Source: Pseudo-nitzschia pungens (taxonomy: Eukaryota > Bacillariophyta > Bacillariophyceae > Bacillariales > Bacillariaceae). Taken from it: DNA of 64,000 nt. The translations under genes were made by a program, and so were the position numbers. The notes beneath the pieces are model-generated. The model saw only the letters and a program-made list of their open reading frames with translations, had not been told where the DNA came from and did no database searches. The DNA lies in NCBI GenBank assembly GCA_037355855.1, contig CM074760.1:3402501-3466500 (forward strand), in the 5' to 3' direction. Positions 1 through 9,944 of this stretch are shown one piece after another (position 1 is the first letter of the stretch; the number at the start of each line of letters is the position of its first letter).

Positions 1-125
1 CAAACAAACGCGCCTTTACGGGGACCCCTTCCCGCCGACTACCTGCTGGTTCCGTTCTTCAGGCTACTCCCTCTCCCCCTCCCTCTCCCCGTACAGCTAG
101 GGATTCACTCCCTTCTGATGATGAT

Positions 126-2900
126 ATGTCCTTCACTTCTGCTGTGTCTACTGGTGCACTAGATGATGTTGATATGAGCACTGAGCAGTCAGGCACTGGG
201 CATTCAGACACAGGGCATTCAGGCAGTGGGCAGTCCGACAGTGGGACGTCTGACAGTGGGAAGTCCAACAGTGGGAAGCCCAACAGTGGAAATTCCAACA
301 GTGGGACGTCCAACAGTGGGAAGCCCAACAGTGGAAAGTCCAACAGTGAGACGTCTAGGGATGGCCAGCCAGGCTCTGAGCACTCAGACTCTAAGCACCC
401 TCCTTCCAAGGTCTCTCCTTCCAAGTCTAGTCTGAAACAAGCTACTCTTGCTTTTCTTTCTGACACACCGTCTGCAGAGCGACATGCCCTGCGCAAGAAA
501 GCCCTGGCTGCTGCCAACAAAGCTCACTCAGATTCCTTCCTCTGGTGCTTCTACGGTAAGGGGCCTTTTACTGGTCGTGCTTCCATTCCCACCCCTATCC
601 ACACTCTTCGTAAAACTCCAGCAGGATCCCGGCTATGGACTGGGTGTCCTAGCCCCACTCACTTCTTCAGCAAGAAAGATGGGAATGACAAGAAATCCAT
701 CCATGATGTCTGTCAGTCTGCCATCCCTCCAGCATATGCTCAAGCTTTTCCTGACAACCCTGAGTGGAGAACTGCTTCTGTGGAGTCCCTGGTTTCCCTT
801 GCTTCTCTCTGCTTTCAAGCCTCTGCAGACTGGACCAAGCAACCTTCAGGCCATGCTCTGAAGAGATGTCTTATTGGTTTGGCCAAGATGTCTCCTGAGT
901 GTTTTGATGACCTGTATTGTGAAGGTAACCTTTTGCCCAGCACTGAAGGACGAGTTTGGTTGGCAGCCAATCAGGTGCTTGGCTCCCACTGGTATTTCAA
1001 GAAGCGACCTCCTACACCTGCGCCAACTGCAGTTGATGATGCTTCCACTTCCAAATCAGTGTCCTTTCTTCCTGGTGGTGGTGATGCTACTGTCTTGTCC
1101 TCCTCTGCTGGGCATTTCCTCCAACGCCGAGGGGTTTGCTCCAGTGATTCTAGAGCTCCAGTGGATGTCACTGCTGGCACCAAGTGTTCTCATCGTTCTT
1201 ATGTCACTCTGTCCCTTCCAAGGTTGATGTCACAACACCCTGGGGAACTATATGATGAGCTGCTCAAGTCTCTCAAGGAAGCTTTGGATCTACTATGGAC
1301 TGTTGACAAGCGCCTGGTGTTGTATGTTTTTCCCTCCAGAGCCAGGCTCAACCCCAAGGCCAAGCCTGTTACCAAGTTTTGGACGACACTTCCTGACAGG
1401 AAGACCTTGGAATTGTATGTTGCTCAGCTCTGGCTTCGCAGTAGAACTGCTCCTCATCTACGCTTCTTTGTGGGCCACAGTGCTTCCCTGGAGAAACTCT
1501 TTTCAACACAATTGCTCCAGAGGCTCAGAGACCGTGACATGGACCTGAAATATGACCACATACAGGCCCCAGTTATTGTCACATGTGGCTTTCTCCTTGG
1601 ATCTTACATGCAGAGTTTTGATCTTGACCACTACAACGAATTGCTTCAGACTCATCCCAGGTTTCAGGCATGTCCTATTGCTGTTATCAGGAAGAATATC
1701 AGCCTTGACAACTCCAGAACTCCTGATCCCAATCCTGTTCTGGCTGCACATGTTTTGTGTGATGCTACAAAGCGCGCCCAAACTGTTAAGCTCCTCAAAG
1801 CCCAGTTCAATCGGTGCAAACCTTCAGACATTGCCTCTCTCCCTGATGGTAAATTCTACAAGTTTATTGAGACAGCTACCAATCCTTCTGACAGACCTCT
1901 TCCCCCCTCCAAGCTCAAGACTGTTCGCCAGGCTAAGCACCGCCAAGCTAAATTTATTGAGAGCCATGAAACTGCTCCTGTTCTGGGGGTAGTTGATCTT
2001 GATCTTCCAGTTGACCTGGGCCAAGGGCTGGGTTTGAAGACACTGCGCAGTGTGCTTCTGGGTATCAGAACCCGTGACAATTGGTCATGGCCTCTTTTTC
2101 TTTCTGTCGATACCAGTTCATACCGAGGCGAGATCCTTGCTTTGTACAATATCACTACCAAGGCTGAAGCAATGGCCATGTTGTCTTTCCTGCCTATTAT
2201 ACTGGAAGCTCATTATGGTTCTTGTGTTCGACAATGGTTCTCTTCTGAGTGCTTGACTGAAATGGAAGCCTACCATTGGGATGCTGCTGCCAATTGTGTT
2301 GTGGAAACTGAACCTGCTGCTGATCCAATGCAGGATGAATCTCTTCCCTTTTTTGGTGATGGGGATGCAAGAGATTGGGAACTTGTTGATGATGACTTGT
2401 CAGTTGACCTTGCCCCAGACCTCACCTTTGATCTGGATCTGCACTTTAACCTCCAAGCCCGTGCTGACAGTGGTGGTGGCGGATTTGATGATTCTCAATC
2501 CATGGATACTTTAGCAACCGGTACTTCCAATCTCACTGATGTCCAGGCTTCAGCGCCTGCAGGTGGTGTTCCTACTGGAGGTGATCCTTCCAATGTTGCC
2601 GAGGCTGATGCCTCTCCTGGTATCTCTCCTGAAGTTCCCCCTGCAGTTCCTGACCCTCCCCAGAATGCCATGGCTGGTGACCTCCCTGTGGCCTCTCCTG
2701 ATTCCTCAACTGCAGTTCCTGCTGCCGGTGGTGGGGAAGACGCAGCCTCTGCATTGAGGCTTGGAGTTGCTGCAATTGCATTCTCCTCCAGCCATGATGC
2801 TAGTGTCAGTGATTTGAGCCATGCCAATGTTTCCACCAAATCAGCTCCGGCAACTCTTCCATCCCTGCGACAGACTGGGTTTCCTTCTGATCATGGTTAG
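126..2900 (+). CDS. LINE ORF1 protein (gag-like), frame open to left edge
   Basis: 924 residues from the first ATG inside the window. The same frame has no stop back to base 3, so the true start may be upstream. The N-terminus is Ser/Gly/Asn/Thr/Lys-rich with a five-residue repeat (SNSGK/PNSGK-like units, about residues 25-80). The middle looks globular, and the C-terminus (from about residue 740) is acidic then Pro/Ala/Gly/Val-rich. No CCHC zinc knuckle or RRM is obvious. In LINEs ORF1 is usually the RNA-binding partner of ORF2; that role is inferred from position, not from a motif. It overlaps ORF2 at its 3' end. Confidence 0.75.
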   Translation: MSFTSAVSTGALDDVDMSTEQSGTGHSDTGHSGSGQSDSGTSDSGKSNSGKPNSGNSNSGTSNSGKPNSGKSNSETSRDGQPGSEHSDSKHPPSKVSPSKSSLKQATLAFLSDTPSAERHALRKKALAAANKAHSDSFLWCFYGKGPFTGRASIPTPIHTLRKTPAGSRLWTGCPSPTHFFSKKDGNDKKSIHDVCQSAIPPAYAQAFPDNPEWRTASVESLVSLASLCFQASADWTKQPSGHALKRCLIGLAKMSPECFDDLYCEGNLLPSTEGRVWLAANQVLGSHWYFKKRPPTPAPTAVDDASTSKSVSFLPGGGDATVLSSSAGHFLQRRGVCSSDSRAPVDVTAGTKCSHRSYVTLSLPRLMSQHPGELYDELLKSLKEALDLLWTVDKRLVLYVFPSRARLNPKAKPVTKFWTTLPDRKTLELYVAQLWLRSRTAPHLRFFVGHSASLEKLFSTQLLQRLRDRDMDLKYDHIQAPVIVTCGFLLGSYMQSFDLDHYNELLQTHPRFQACPIAVIRKNISLDNSRTPDPNPVLAAHVLCDATKRAQTVKLLKAQFNRCKPSDIASLPDGKFYKFIETATNPSDRPLPPSKLKTVRQAKHRQAKFIESHETAPVLGVVDLDLPVDLGQGLGLKTLRSVLLGIRTRDNWSWPLFLSVDTSSYRGEILALYNITTKAEAMAMLSFLPIILEAHYGSCVRQWFSSECLTEMEAYHWDAAANCVVETEPAADPMQDESLPFFGDGDARDWELVDDDLSVDLAPDLTFDLDLHFNLQARADSGGGGFDDSQSMDTLATGTSNLTDVQASAPAGGVPTGGDPSNVAEADASPGISPEVPPAVPDPPQNAMAGDLPVASPDSSTAVPAAGGGEDAASALRLGVAAIAFSSSHDASVSDLSHANVSTKSAPATLPSLRQTGFPSDHG
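190..355 (+). repeat. 15-bp coding minisatellite in LINE ORF1
   Basis: Tandem units close to CAACAGTGGGAAGTC (15 bp) encode the repeated Ser-Asn-Ser-Gly-Lys/Thr/Pro pentapeptide. Because 15 is a multiple of three, unit number can change without breaking ORF1. The reverse strand also reads as a repetitive open frame, which is only a shadow. Confidence 0.75.
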
Positions 2901-5900
2901 CTATTCTGGTATGAGGTTTGATGGGATGCCTTCCACTCCAAATCCTATCAATGCTTCTACTGTTTCTCCCTTTTCCTCCTCCGCCTCTTCCCCTGTCTCT
3001 CAGTTTGTCCAATTAACTCTTCATGGAGACTCTCTTGCTGCTAAGGATTCTGACAGTTTTGGTCACTCCTTCCCTCAAGCTCCATCATCTAACTCCACCA
3101 TCATCACTTTCCAAAACGTTGGACCACAGCGCCGAGCTGCCTTTATGTCCATGTCCAAGCACAACTCCCGTCAATTTGTCAAGAGCAATGCCAGTGTGGC
3201 TCTTTTTGCTGAACATTGTTTGAATGAATCCAAACTCCTGCCATGTGATCTTTTCAATCGGCGCATGAAGAATATCAGTCCCTCAAGTTTTTCCTACCTT
3301 GCCAACAACAAGCATGAAGCTTCTGACTGTTCATGGCTTCAGCCTGGTGGTACAGGGTTTTCCATTGATCAACTGTTCAGTTCCCACAAGATTGCCCATG
3401 GGGCTGATCCTTCTGGTCTTGGGAGATGGTCCTTTGTCAAGTTTCAGGGCAGGGATGGTTACACTGTCACTATGTTTTCTGCTTACTGCCCTGTTGAAAA
3501 TGACAGGGACCTTGGTTCCGTCTGGAATCAACAGTACCGATACTTTCAAGCAGCTGAAAATCTTTTCAGTCCCAACCCATGTATTCTCTTTCACAGGGAT
3601 TTGACTGCTGCCCTTCAGGTCTGTCTGGGTGCAGGTGACCAGGTCATTCTTGGGATTGATCAAAATGCTGATGTTCGGACTGATGGCTTGTCTTTTGAGC
3701 TCAAGGCTCTTGGTTTCAGAGATGCCATTCTTACCCTTCATAGTCAGTCTTCTCCTCCTGCCACTCACAACCGCAACACTACCAGAACACCAATTGATGC
3801 CATTTGGGTCTCTGAGAATGTTGATGTTCTCAGGGCTGGGTATTGTCCCTTTGGTGGCGCCTATGGTATGGAATCGGACCACAGAATGCTTTGGATTGAA
3901 GTCTGTAATTGCAGCCTCATGGGCAAACACCTGCCACCTACCGTGAGCCTCTCTCATTCCAAACTCCAGTCCTCCCACCCTCATCTGCGCCAACGGTATT
4001 TCAAGCGTGTCAGGCACAGCTTTCTCAAGGCTGGAGTGTTTTCTCTCCAAGCTAAGCTGGAACACCTCCTGGCTCAGTTTCAGTCTGGGGATATTTCTGT
4101 GCGCGCTGCTCTCATCACCACATATGAAGTCCTCCATGAAACCTCCACCTCTCTCAGGCTCTCTGTTGAACAAAACCTTTGCCACACAAGAGCTGGTCTG
4201 GTTCCATGGTCCCCGAAGCTGCAAGTCTATCGTGATACAATTGACTTTTGGCGGCGTGTTGTTAAGCTGCGACAGGGTGTGTCCACCAGTCATACTGTTT
4301 TGAAAAGGCTGGCATGCAAGCTTTCTCTCTACAAAGGAGAACACTGTGATCTTTCCAGTGCTGTCCTCCACCTGAAACAAGCTTATAGGCAATACCGGGC
4401 AGTGAAAAAATTGGCCCCCTCATGGAGAGACTCCTTCAATCAAGGCCTGGTGGATGCACTTCTTGCTGAAGGCAAACCTCACAACCAGAATGCTTCCCAG
4501 ATTCGTGCCAGGATGCGCAGGGAACGTCTTCAAAGAGAGCTTGGCCTTGCTGCTAGGTCCATTCGGGGACGTGTCAACAAGTCAGCTGTCTTGCGAGCTA
4601 TTGCAGTTGGCCCTGATGGTGCTGAACAGGTCTTGGAGTCCCAGTCCACTATGGTTCCAGCTATGACTGAATCCAATGTCCGGCGTCAACAGCAGTGTCT
4701 TGGCACTCCCTCCATGACTCCCTCCTTCATTCAAGATTTTGGCTACCTCGGCACAGCCCATGCTTCTGCTCAAGTTCTTGATGGCACATATAATCCTCCT
4801 CCTGCCACTGACAAATACCTGTCTGAATTTCTTTCTTGTCTCAAAGTCCCTGCCTCTATTCTGAGTTTGCCTCCCTTTGACTATTCAGTGTGTCCAGCTG
4901 ACAATGCTGCTGCCTGGAAACACCAGAGGGAACGCACAGCAAGTGAACCTTCTTGTTTGAGTTTTGCCCACCACAAGGCTTTTGCCCTGGATCCCCAGTT
5001 GAACAAGTTTGACACTCTACTGAGATCAGTCCCATTGATTGTTGGCTTCTCTCCTTCTGCCTGGCAGGTCATCACGGATGTTGAGATATTCAAGAAACCT
5101 GGTGAATATAGAGTGGATAAGATGAGACTCATCCAGTTGATGTCTCCTGAGTTCCAAATCAACAACAAGATGATTGGCAGACGCATTCTTGCCCATGCTG
5201 AACGTGCCAATGCAGTGGCGGTTGATCAACATGGAAGCAGGAAACACCACAAGGCCATCAACACCTGCTTGAACAAGAAGCTCATCTGTGATGTGTTGAG
5301 GCAGAAGCGCAGATCCGGTGCTGTTGCTATGAATGATGCCAAGGGCTGTTATGATAGAATCTCTCATCCCATTGCAGGTCTCACTCTCCAGAGCTTTGGT
5401 GTTCCTGCACATGTGTGTGAAGTTCTTCTGTCTACTCTGCAACATGCTAAGCACCACATCAAAACTGGTTTTGGTCGGTCAGGTCCTGTGTATGGTAATG
5501 AACCTGTTCCTCTCAGTGGTTGTGGCCAAGGCAATGGTATTGGTCCAACTCTTTGGGCTTTGGTGTCAACAATTGTCTTCCGAATGATGCAACAGGCTGG
5601 GCATGGTGTCCATCTTATCACTTCTTTGTCACTGCAACTGGTTTCTCTTGTGGGTTTTGCCTTTGTGGATGACACAGATTTGTTTTGTGCTGGCTCTGAT
5701 TCCTCAACATCTGGTGAGGAATTGGCTGTTGATTTTCAGGGAGCTCTTGACCGATGGGCTGGTGGGATTATTGCCACTGGTGGTGCTATTGAACCTGCCA
5801 AATCCTTCTGTTATTTGATTGATTTCAAATGGAATGGATCCGGTTGGGACTATCGCTCCATTGCTGACATGCCCGGTGACTTCTCTGTTGCTGATAAGAA

Positions 5901-8733
5901 TGGCAATCGCGCTACCCTGGATCGTTTTGAAGTTGACCATGCTGACAAGACCCTTGGGGTCTTTATCTCCATGGATGGCAATGAGGAAGCACAGATTGCT
6001 CACATGAAGTCACAGTCTCAGTCTTTTGGCTCTCAGCTCAAGGCTTCCAAGTGTGAGAAGAGGGCATCCCTCTACACATTCAAGTATTCTTTCATGAAGT
6101 CTGTTGAATACCCCATGCCTGTCACGCAACTTGATGAGGCCACTTGGACAAAGATCATTCACCCAGCTCTTGTTCCTGTGCTGAATAAAGCAGGGATGTC
6201 ACGGACATTTCCCAGACATGTGTTCTATGGTCCTTCCCTCTATCAAGGCTTTGGTTTCATTCACCCCTACCTCCTCCAAGAGTTCAGTCATATTGCCACC
6301 CTCTTTCAGGAATCTGTCAGGTCCTCCCAAACTGGTAGGATTCTCAGGCTAACTGCTGAGTCTCTACGGCTCGAACTTGGCATTCCTCTCCATCTTGGTG
6401 TCACACCATATCATCCTTTTGCTTCCTACGTCACTCCTTGCTGGTACAAACATGTGTGGAAGTTTTTCTCTGTTCACCCTGTGAGCTTGTTTGAAGACTT
6501 CCCAGATCTTCCCCTGCTACGTTCCAATGACTGCTATCTCATGCAAGCCTTTGTCAACGCTGGCTTCAGAGGTGCTGACTTGTCCCTCTTGAATCACATG
6601 CGCATGTCACTCAAGGCTATCTCCCTTGCTGACATTTGTACTCCAGATGGGAAGAGACTCTCTCCCATGGCTTTCCAGCTGACATCCTCCAATCACTTGA
6701 GGGATCATCTTGACTGGCCGAGATGTCCTCCATCTTGGCCTCCAGCAGCAAAGCGTTTTTGGACTAAGGCACTTCAGACCTGTTTTCTTCCCCCTTGTCC
6801 ACCCCCTGCAGCCAGGGCACTAGCTCCTTCTTTTCATCTTGGGCCTTGGCTCTCTCCCCAGACAGCTTCTCTTTGGCCTTGGTTTTTGTCTCCATCCACC
6901 AACAGAATATTCTTCAAAACTTCTACTGGCTGGACTGTGAGCACCTCCCAGGGCAGGGGCAGATACAGGGTCACTGCTGAAATCCTTTCTGACAAACCAG
7001 CCTGCGCTGATGTGCTTGTCTGCCCTGTTATCTGTGGCCAAGTTGTTCGAGTGGTTGGGTCCTCAGCCTTTGTTTCCGCACCTCCTGACATGGATCCTCT
7101 GGAGTACAATCCATATGATTCTCTTCCAGACTCCCCAGTAGATGCCTTTGATGCACTCTGTGAGTCTCCAAGGGTACTTCTCCACAAATATTCTCTACCA
7201 CAGGCTGGCTGTCAACACCTTGTTGATGCTATCCAGAGTGGTATTGCCAGTGCTGTCTGTGATGGGTCATTTGATCCGGACCTTCTCAGAGGAACTTCTG
7301 CATTCATTTTGTCACCCAATACCTCCACCAAGACTGCTTCATTGTTCCTCACTGGCTGTAATTTTGTCAGTGGATCACCTGAGGATCAGTCATCCTACAG
7401 GAGTGAATTGGCGGGTATCATTGGAGTTCTCACCTGTTGCACTGCTCTGGTGAATCTTTTTGATATTGCTTCTGGCTCTATCACTATTGCTCTGGATGGT
7501 GACACAGCTCTCAAACAGGCTCAGGGATCTTGGCCTTTGGTTATTTCCCAGAAGTCTTTTGATTATGTTTATGTCATCAGAAACATGATTTCTGCCCTGC
7601 CAATCTCTGTGCACTTTCAGTGGGTTCAGGGCCATCAAGCTGGAATCTTTCTTGATTGGTGGGCCCTTCGCAATCATCAGGTTGACAGCATGGCAAAGGC
7701 CTTTCTCTCTGTTCATAGAGCTTCGGCCCATCACTATCCCAGACTTGTGTTTGAGCCTTGGGCATTTTCTCTCAATGGATGCAAGTGTTCAAGGTTTGAT
7801 CAAAATGCTTTGCATGTTGCCATTTCTGGTCCTCCTCTTCTTAAATACTGGCAGACCCACCATGATATTCCCATTCCACAACCTGTTTTGAGTTCCATCC
7901 ATTGGTGTGCCCATCTGTCTGCCTTCAAGCGATTACCTCCTGGCATGCAACGGTGGTTTGTCAAATTTGCTTCTGGATGCATTGGTGTTGGCAACCAACT
8001 ACTTCACTACCAGTATCAGGATCACTCCCGGTGCCCATTGTGTGATGCAGACAACGAGAAGGTCTCTCATGTGCTCTCCTGCAAGGACACTGGGGCAGTA
8101 CAGCACAGTGTGTCAGCTTTCAAGGGACCCCTGCAGAAGAGGCTTGAAGTTGAACAAACTGATCCATCCTTGGTTGTTGCCATTGTGGATCTTCTCACCA
8201 AAGTTCGGAAGGGCCAGACCATTTATCCATCATCCTACTCACTTGCAATTGCGTCTGCTGTCAGGGCACAAAGGACTATTGGCTGGCACAACTGGCTTCT
8301 TGGTAGGTGGTCTCCTCGCTGGTACCAAATTCAGGCTGACTACTACTCCCACATTGGAAGCAAGCGCTCTCCCAAACGTTGGGCTACAGCTGTCATCCAT
8401 CAGTTCTTTCTTACCTCCTGGGATCTTTGGACTTATAGGAATGAACGACTCCATGGTCCTGGGGGTACCCTTGATGCTGAACAACACCAATCTCTTGATG
8501 CTTCCATCACTTCAGAATTGGCAATTGGTGCAGCTGGTGCACTTCCCCAGTCACACTCCCTGTTACAAACCCCTTTCCACGTCCTACAAGGTTACACCCT
8601 GACTGCCAAGCGGCAGTGGCTTGCAACCATCCACCTTGCAAGGAAGCAGTATGCAGCGCCTGTTCCACCAGTGCAGCCATACCAACAAGAGGCTGCTCTT
8701 CTCAGAGCCTGGCTTACTGGACCTCAGGGTTGA
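2893..8733 (+). CDS. LINE ORF2: AP endonuclease, reverse transcriptase, RNase H
   Basis: A polyprotein of about 1946 residues. The endonuclease spans about 3100-3905: NVG near its start, AEH with the catalytic Glu, GIDQNADV, TPIDAIW and final SDH, all of the APE/EEP fold. RT motif A is NDAKGCYD (near 5330), motif B GCGQGNGIGPT (near 5520), and motif C FVDDTD (near 5665). RNase H spans about 7255-7700 with CDGSFD, SELAG, LDGDTA and QVDSMAK supplying its acidic residues. A CPLC-x8-H-x3-C zinc motif follows near 8030. The frame opens at an ATG at 2821, but the ATG at 2893 overlaps the ORF1 stop (ATGGTTAG) and leaves out a non-globular leader, so I prefer it. Together these predict target-primed reverse transcription. 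Confidence 0.9.
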   Translation: MVSYSGMRFDGMPSTPNPINASTVSPFSSSASSPVSQFVQLTLHGDSLAAKDSDSFGHSFPQAPSSNSTIITFQNVGPQRRAAFMSMSKHNSRQFVKSNASVALFAEHCLNESKLLPCDLFNRRMKNISPSSFSYLANNKHEASDCSWLQPGGTGFSIDQLFSSHKIAHGADPSGLGRWSFVKFQGRDGYTVTMFSAYCPVENDRDLGSVWNQQYRYFQAAENLFSPNPCILFHRDLTAALQVCLGAGDQVILGIDQNADVRTDGLSFELKALGFRDAILTLHSQSSPPATHNRNTTRTPIDAIWVSENVDVLRAGYCPFGGAYGMESDHRMLWIEVCNCSLMGKHLPPTVSLSHSKLQSSHPHLRQRYFKRVRHSFLKAGVFSLQAKLEHLLAQFQSGDISVRAALITTYEVLHETSTSLRLSVEQNLCHTRAGLVPWSPKLQVYRDTIDFWRRVVKLRQGVSTSHTVLKRLACKLSLYKGEHCDLSSAVLHLKQAYRQYRAVKKLAPSWRDSFNQGLVDALLAEGKPHNQNASQIRARMRRERLQRELGLAARSIRGRVNKSAVLRAIAVGPDGAEQVLESQSTMVPAMTESNVRRQQQCLGTPSMTPSFIQDFGYLGTAHASAQVLDGTYNPPPATDKYLSEFLSCLKVPASILSLPPFDYSVCPADNAAAWKHQRERTASEPSCLSFAHHKAFALDPQLNKFDTLLRSVPLIVGFSPSAWQVITDVEIFKKPGEYRVDKMRLIQLMSPEFQINNKMIGRRILAHAERANAVAVDQHGSRKHHKAINTCLNKKLICDVLRQKRRSGAVAMNDAKGCYDRISHPIAGLTLQSFGVPAHVCEVLLSTLQHAKHHIKTGFGRSGPVYGNEPVPLSGCGQGNGIGPTLWALVSTIVFRMMQQAGHGVHLITSLSLQLVSLVGFAFVDDTDLFCAGSDSSTSGEELAVDFQGALDRWAGGIIATGGAIEPAKSFCYLIDFKWNGSGWDYRSIADMPGDFSVADKNGNRATLDRFEVDHADKTLGVFISMDGNEEAQIAHMKSQSQSFGSQLKASKCEKRASLYTFKYSFMKSVEYPMPVTQLDEATWTKIIHPALVPVLNKAGMSRTFPRHVFYGPSLYQGFGFIHPYLLQEFSHIATLFQESVRSSQTGRILRLTAESLRLELGIPLHLGVTPYHPFASYVTPCWYKHVWKFFSVHPVSLFEDFPDLPLLRSNDCYLMQAFVNAGFRGADLSLLNHMRMSLKAISLADICTPDGKRLSPMAFQLTSSNHLRDHLDWPRCPPSWPPAAKRFWTKALQTCFLPPCPPPAARALAPSFHLGPWLSPQTASLWPWFLSPSTNRIFFKTSTGWTVSTSQGRGRYRVTAEILSDKPACADVLVCPVICGQVVRVVGSSAFVSAPPDMDPLEYNPYDSLPDSPVDAFDALCESPRVLLHKYSLPQAGCQHLVDAIQSGIASAVCDGSFDPDLLRGTSAFILSPNTSTKTASLFLTGCNFVSGSPEDQSSYRSELAGIIGVLTCCTALVNLFDIASGSITIALDGDTALKQAQGSWPLVISQKSFDYVYVIRNMISALPISVHFQWVQGHQAGIFLDWWALRNHQVDSMAKAFLSVHRASAHHYPRLVFEPWAFSLNGCKCSRFDQNALHVAISGPPLLKYWQTHHDIPIPQPVLSSIHWCAHLSAFKRLPPGMQRWFVKFASGCIGVGNQLLHYQYQDHSRCPLCDADNEKVSHVLSCKDTGAVQHSVSAFKGPLQKRLEVEQTDPSLVVAIVDLLTKVRKGQTIYPSSYSLAIASAVRAQRTIGWHNWLLGRWSPRWYQIQADYYSHIGSKRSPKRWATAVIHQFFLTSWDLWTYRNERLHGPGGTLDAEQHQSLDASITSELAIGAAGALPQSHSLLQTPFHVLQGYTLTAKRQWLATIHLARKQYAAPVPPVQPYQQEAALLRAWLTGPQG

Positions 8734-9057
8734 TTACACTTTGTACCTTGGTTTTGTCTTCTGTTCCTGCTTCTTATCCTGTCCCATCCCTTTTGATACT
8801 GGATCTTATCCCAATATCTTCATTCCCATTTCACTTTCTCTCAAGTCCCTCTTTTGTGGGACTTGTTTGTCCTTTCCCCTGCTTGATGTTCAAGGTTTGT
8901 TTGAAAATTTGTCGTTCTGCCACTTGGGGTCCTGACTCTATGATGGAGGCGACGTTAAAGTCTGGTTACAGACTGAGTAATTTAGTTTCACCTTTGGTGA
9001 TTAAAGTTATTTAAATACGTATATTATTATTATTAGTAGTAGCAGCAACAGCAGTTG
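8734..9057 (+). other. LINE 3' untranslated region and simple-repeat tail
   Basis: T/C-rich sequence with no long ORF continues from the ORF2 stop and ends in an AT-rich stretch, then short ATT, AGT and AGC/AAC trinucleotide runs. A simple-repeat tail in place of poly(A) is common at LINE 3' ends. The exact boundary is not certain because the 5' target-site duplication is outside the window. Confidence 0.6.
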
Positions 9058-9087
9058 AATAATTTTCTTCCATTTTTTCCTTGGTCT

Positions 9088-9620
9088 CTGTACAGTCCGT
9101 TTCTCGACAACGACGCGTCGGATCAGTCCGCAAATTGGAGGCCTTGTCTATCTTGATATAATAGAGCTGTTCAAAGCGGTCCGGTCAGAATTCGTCAAGC
9201 GGGGGAGGAGTTATTAATTTTCGCCGTAGTTTGACCGGTTTTTCCTTTCGTATTTTGAAGGGTACTGTGGTCACTGTACAGTTCGATTCTCGAAAACGAC
9301 TCCTCCAATCGATCCGCAAATTGGAGGCCTTGTCTATCTTGATATAATAGAGGTTTAGGAAGTGGTCTGGTCCGAATCCACCTCCGGGGGGGGAGATATT
9401 AATTTTCGCCGTAGTTTGGACTGGGGTAGTTTTTCGATCGAAAAAAAGACGCGATTTTGCTGCTGCTTTGCCAGTTCCTTGCTCCCAAGCGGACGCTCCA
9501 ATTGATCCGCAACTTGCAGGGCTCCTTGATCTAATAGTAAAGATGGAGACGCTGTAGTATCAGAATTAAACTGGTGTTGGTTATGGAGTTAGGGGGGGGC
9601 TGACAGGTCCTTGTTGCTGT
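9088..9620 (+). repeat. Degenerating 186-bp tandem repeat, about three units
   Basis: Unit one starts with CTGTACAGT at 9088 and unit two with the same word at 9274. A block reading GCAAATTGGAGGCCTTG starts at 9130 and again at 9316, giving a period of exactly 186. A third, more diverged unit has GATCCGCAACTTGCAGG near 9504. Each unit includes a G-run followed, in the first two, by TTAATTTTCGCCGTAGTTTG. No ORF is conserved across units. It lies directly after the LINE tail, so it could be older repeat DNA into which the LINE inserted. Confidence 0.8.
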
Positions 9621-9940
9621 GGTTGTTGAAATGGAGTTTTTTTCAAAATTTTGGCCTCATTTTGTGGCCCGATGTAAGAAAAGGCTCGGCGTGCAATACA
9701 AGTCATGTTGGGTACCTATCGAAAGCTCGTGACCTTGCCATTTCTGTCATCGGGTATAAATTAGTGTCCAACGTGTGGTGTTAGAGTGATTACAGTTAGC
9801 AGAAACAGGGGACCTTCTGCTGTTGCTCTGGCTCATTACCTTTCCGGAAAAACCCGGCATCTTAAACCACTAAACCCTTACCTCGTTGACAATAATTGAT
9901 GACCACGATTGATTCCTTTCATTCCCTATCTTTGTCACAG
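9621..9940. other. Intergenic, nothing recognised
   Basis: No ORF, repeat or RNA gene that I can support. The last bases before 9946 are pyrimidine-rich and end in CACAG, which would suit a splice acceptor for the coding-like fragment that follows. Confidence 0.5.
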
Positions 9941-9944
9941 TCGG

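Larger units (their letters stand above)
1..9040 (+). mobile_element. Non-LTR (LINE-type) retrotransposon, 5' end outside the window
   Basis: Two long overlapping forward ORFs (gag-like ORF1; ORF2 with AP-type endonuclease, reverse transcriptase and RNase H) are followed by a roughly 280-bp untranslated region and a short ATT/AGT/AGC-rich tail near 9020-9057. No LTRs are seen around it. This is the layout of APE-type LINEs that carry RNase H. ORF1 stays open to base 3, so the 5' end lies left of the window. Both ORFs are intact, so the copy looks young. I do not assign a clade: that needs an RT phylogeny. Confidence 0.85.

Noticed and set aside
190..355. CRISPR-like regular repeat
   Set aside because: Contiguous 15-bp coding units without spacers in a eukaryotic retroelement.
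3331..4392. 353-codon open frame antisense to LINE ORF2
   Set aside because: It mirrors the endonuclease region, has no domain, and is explained by codon bias of the sense gene.
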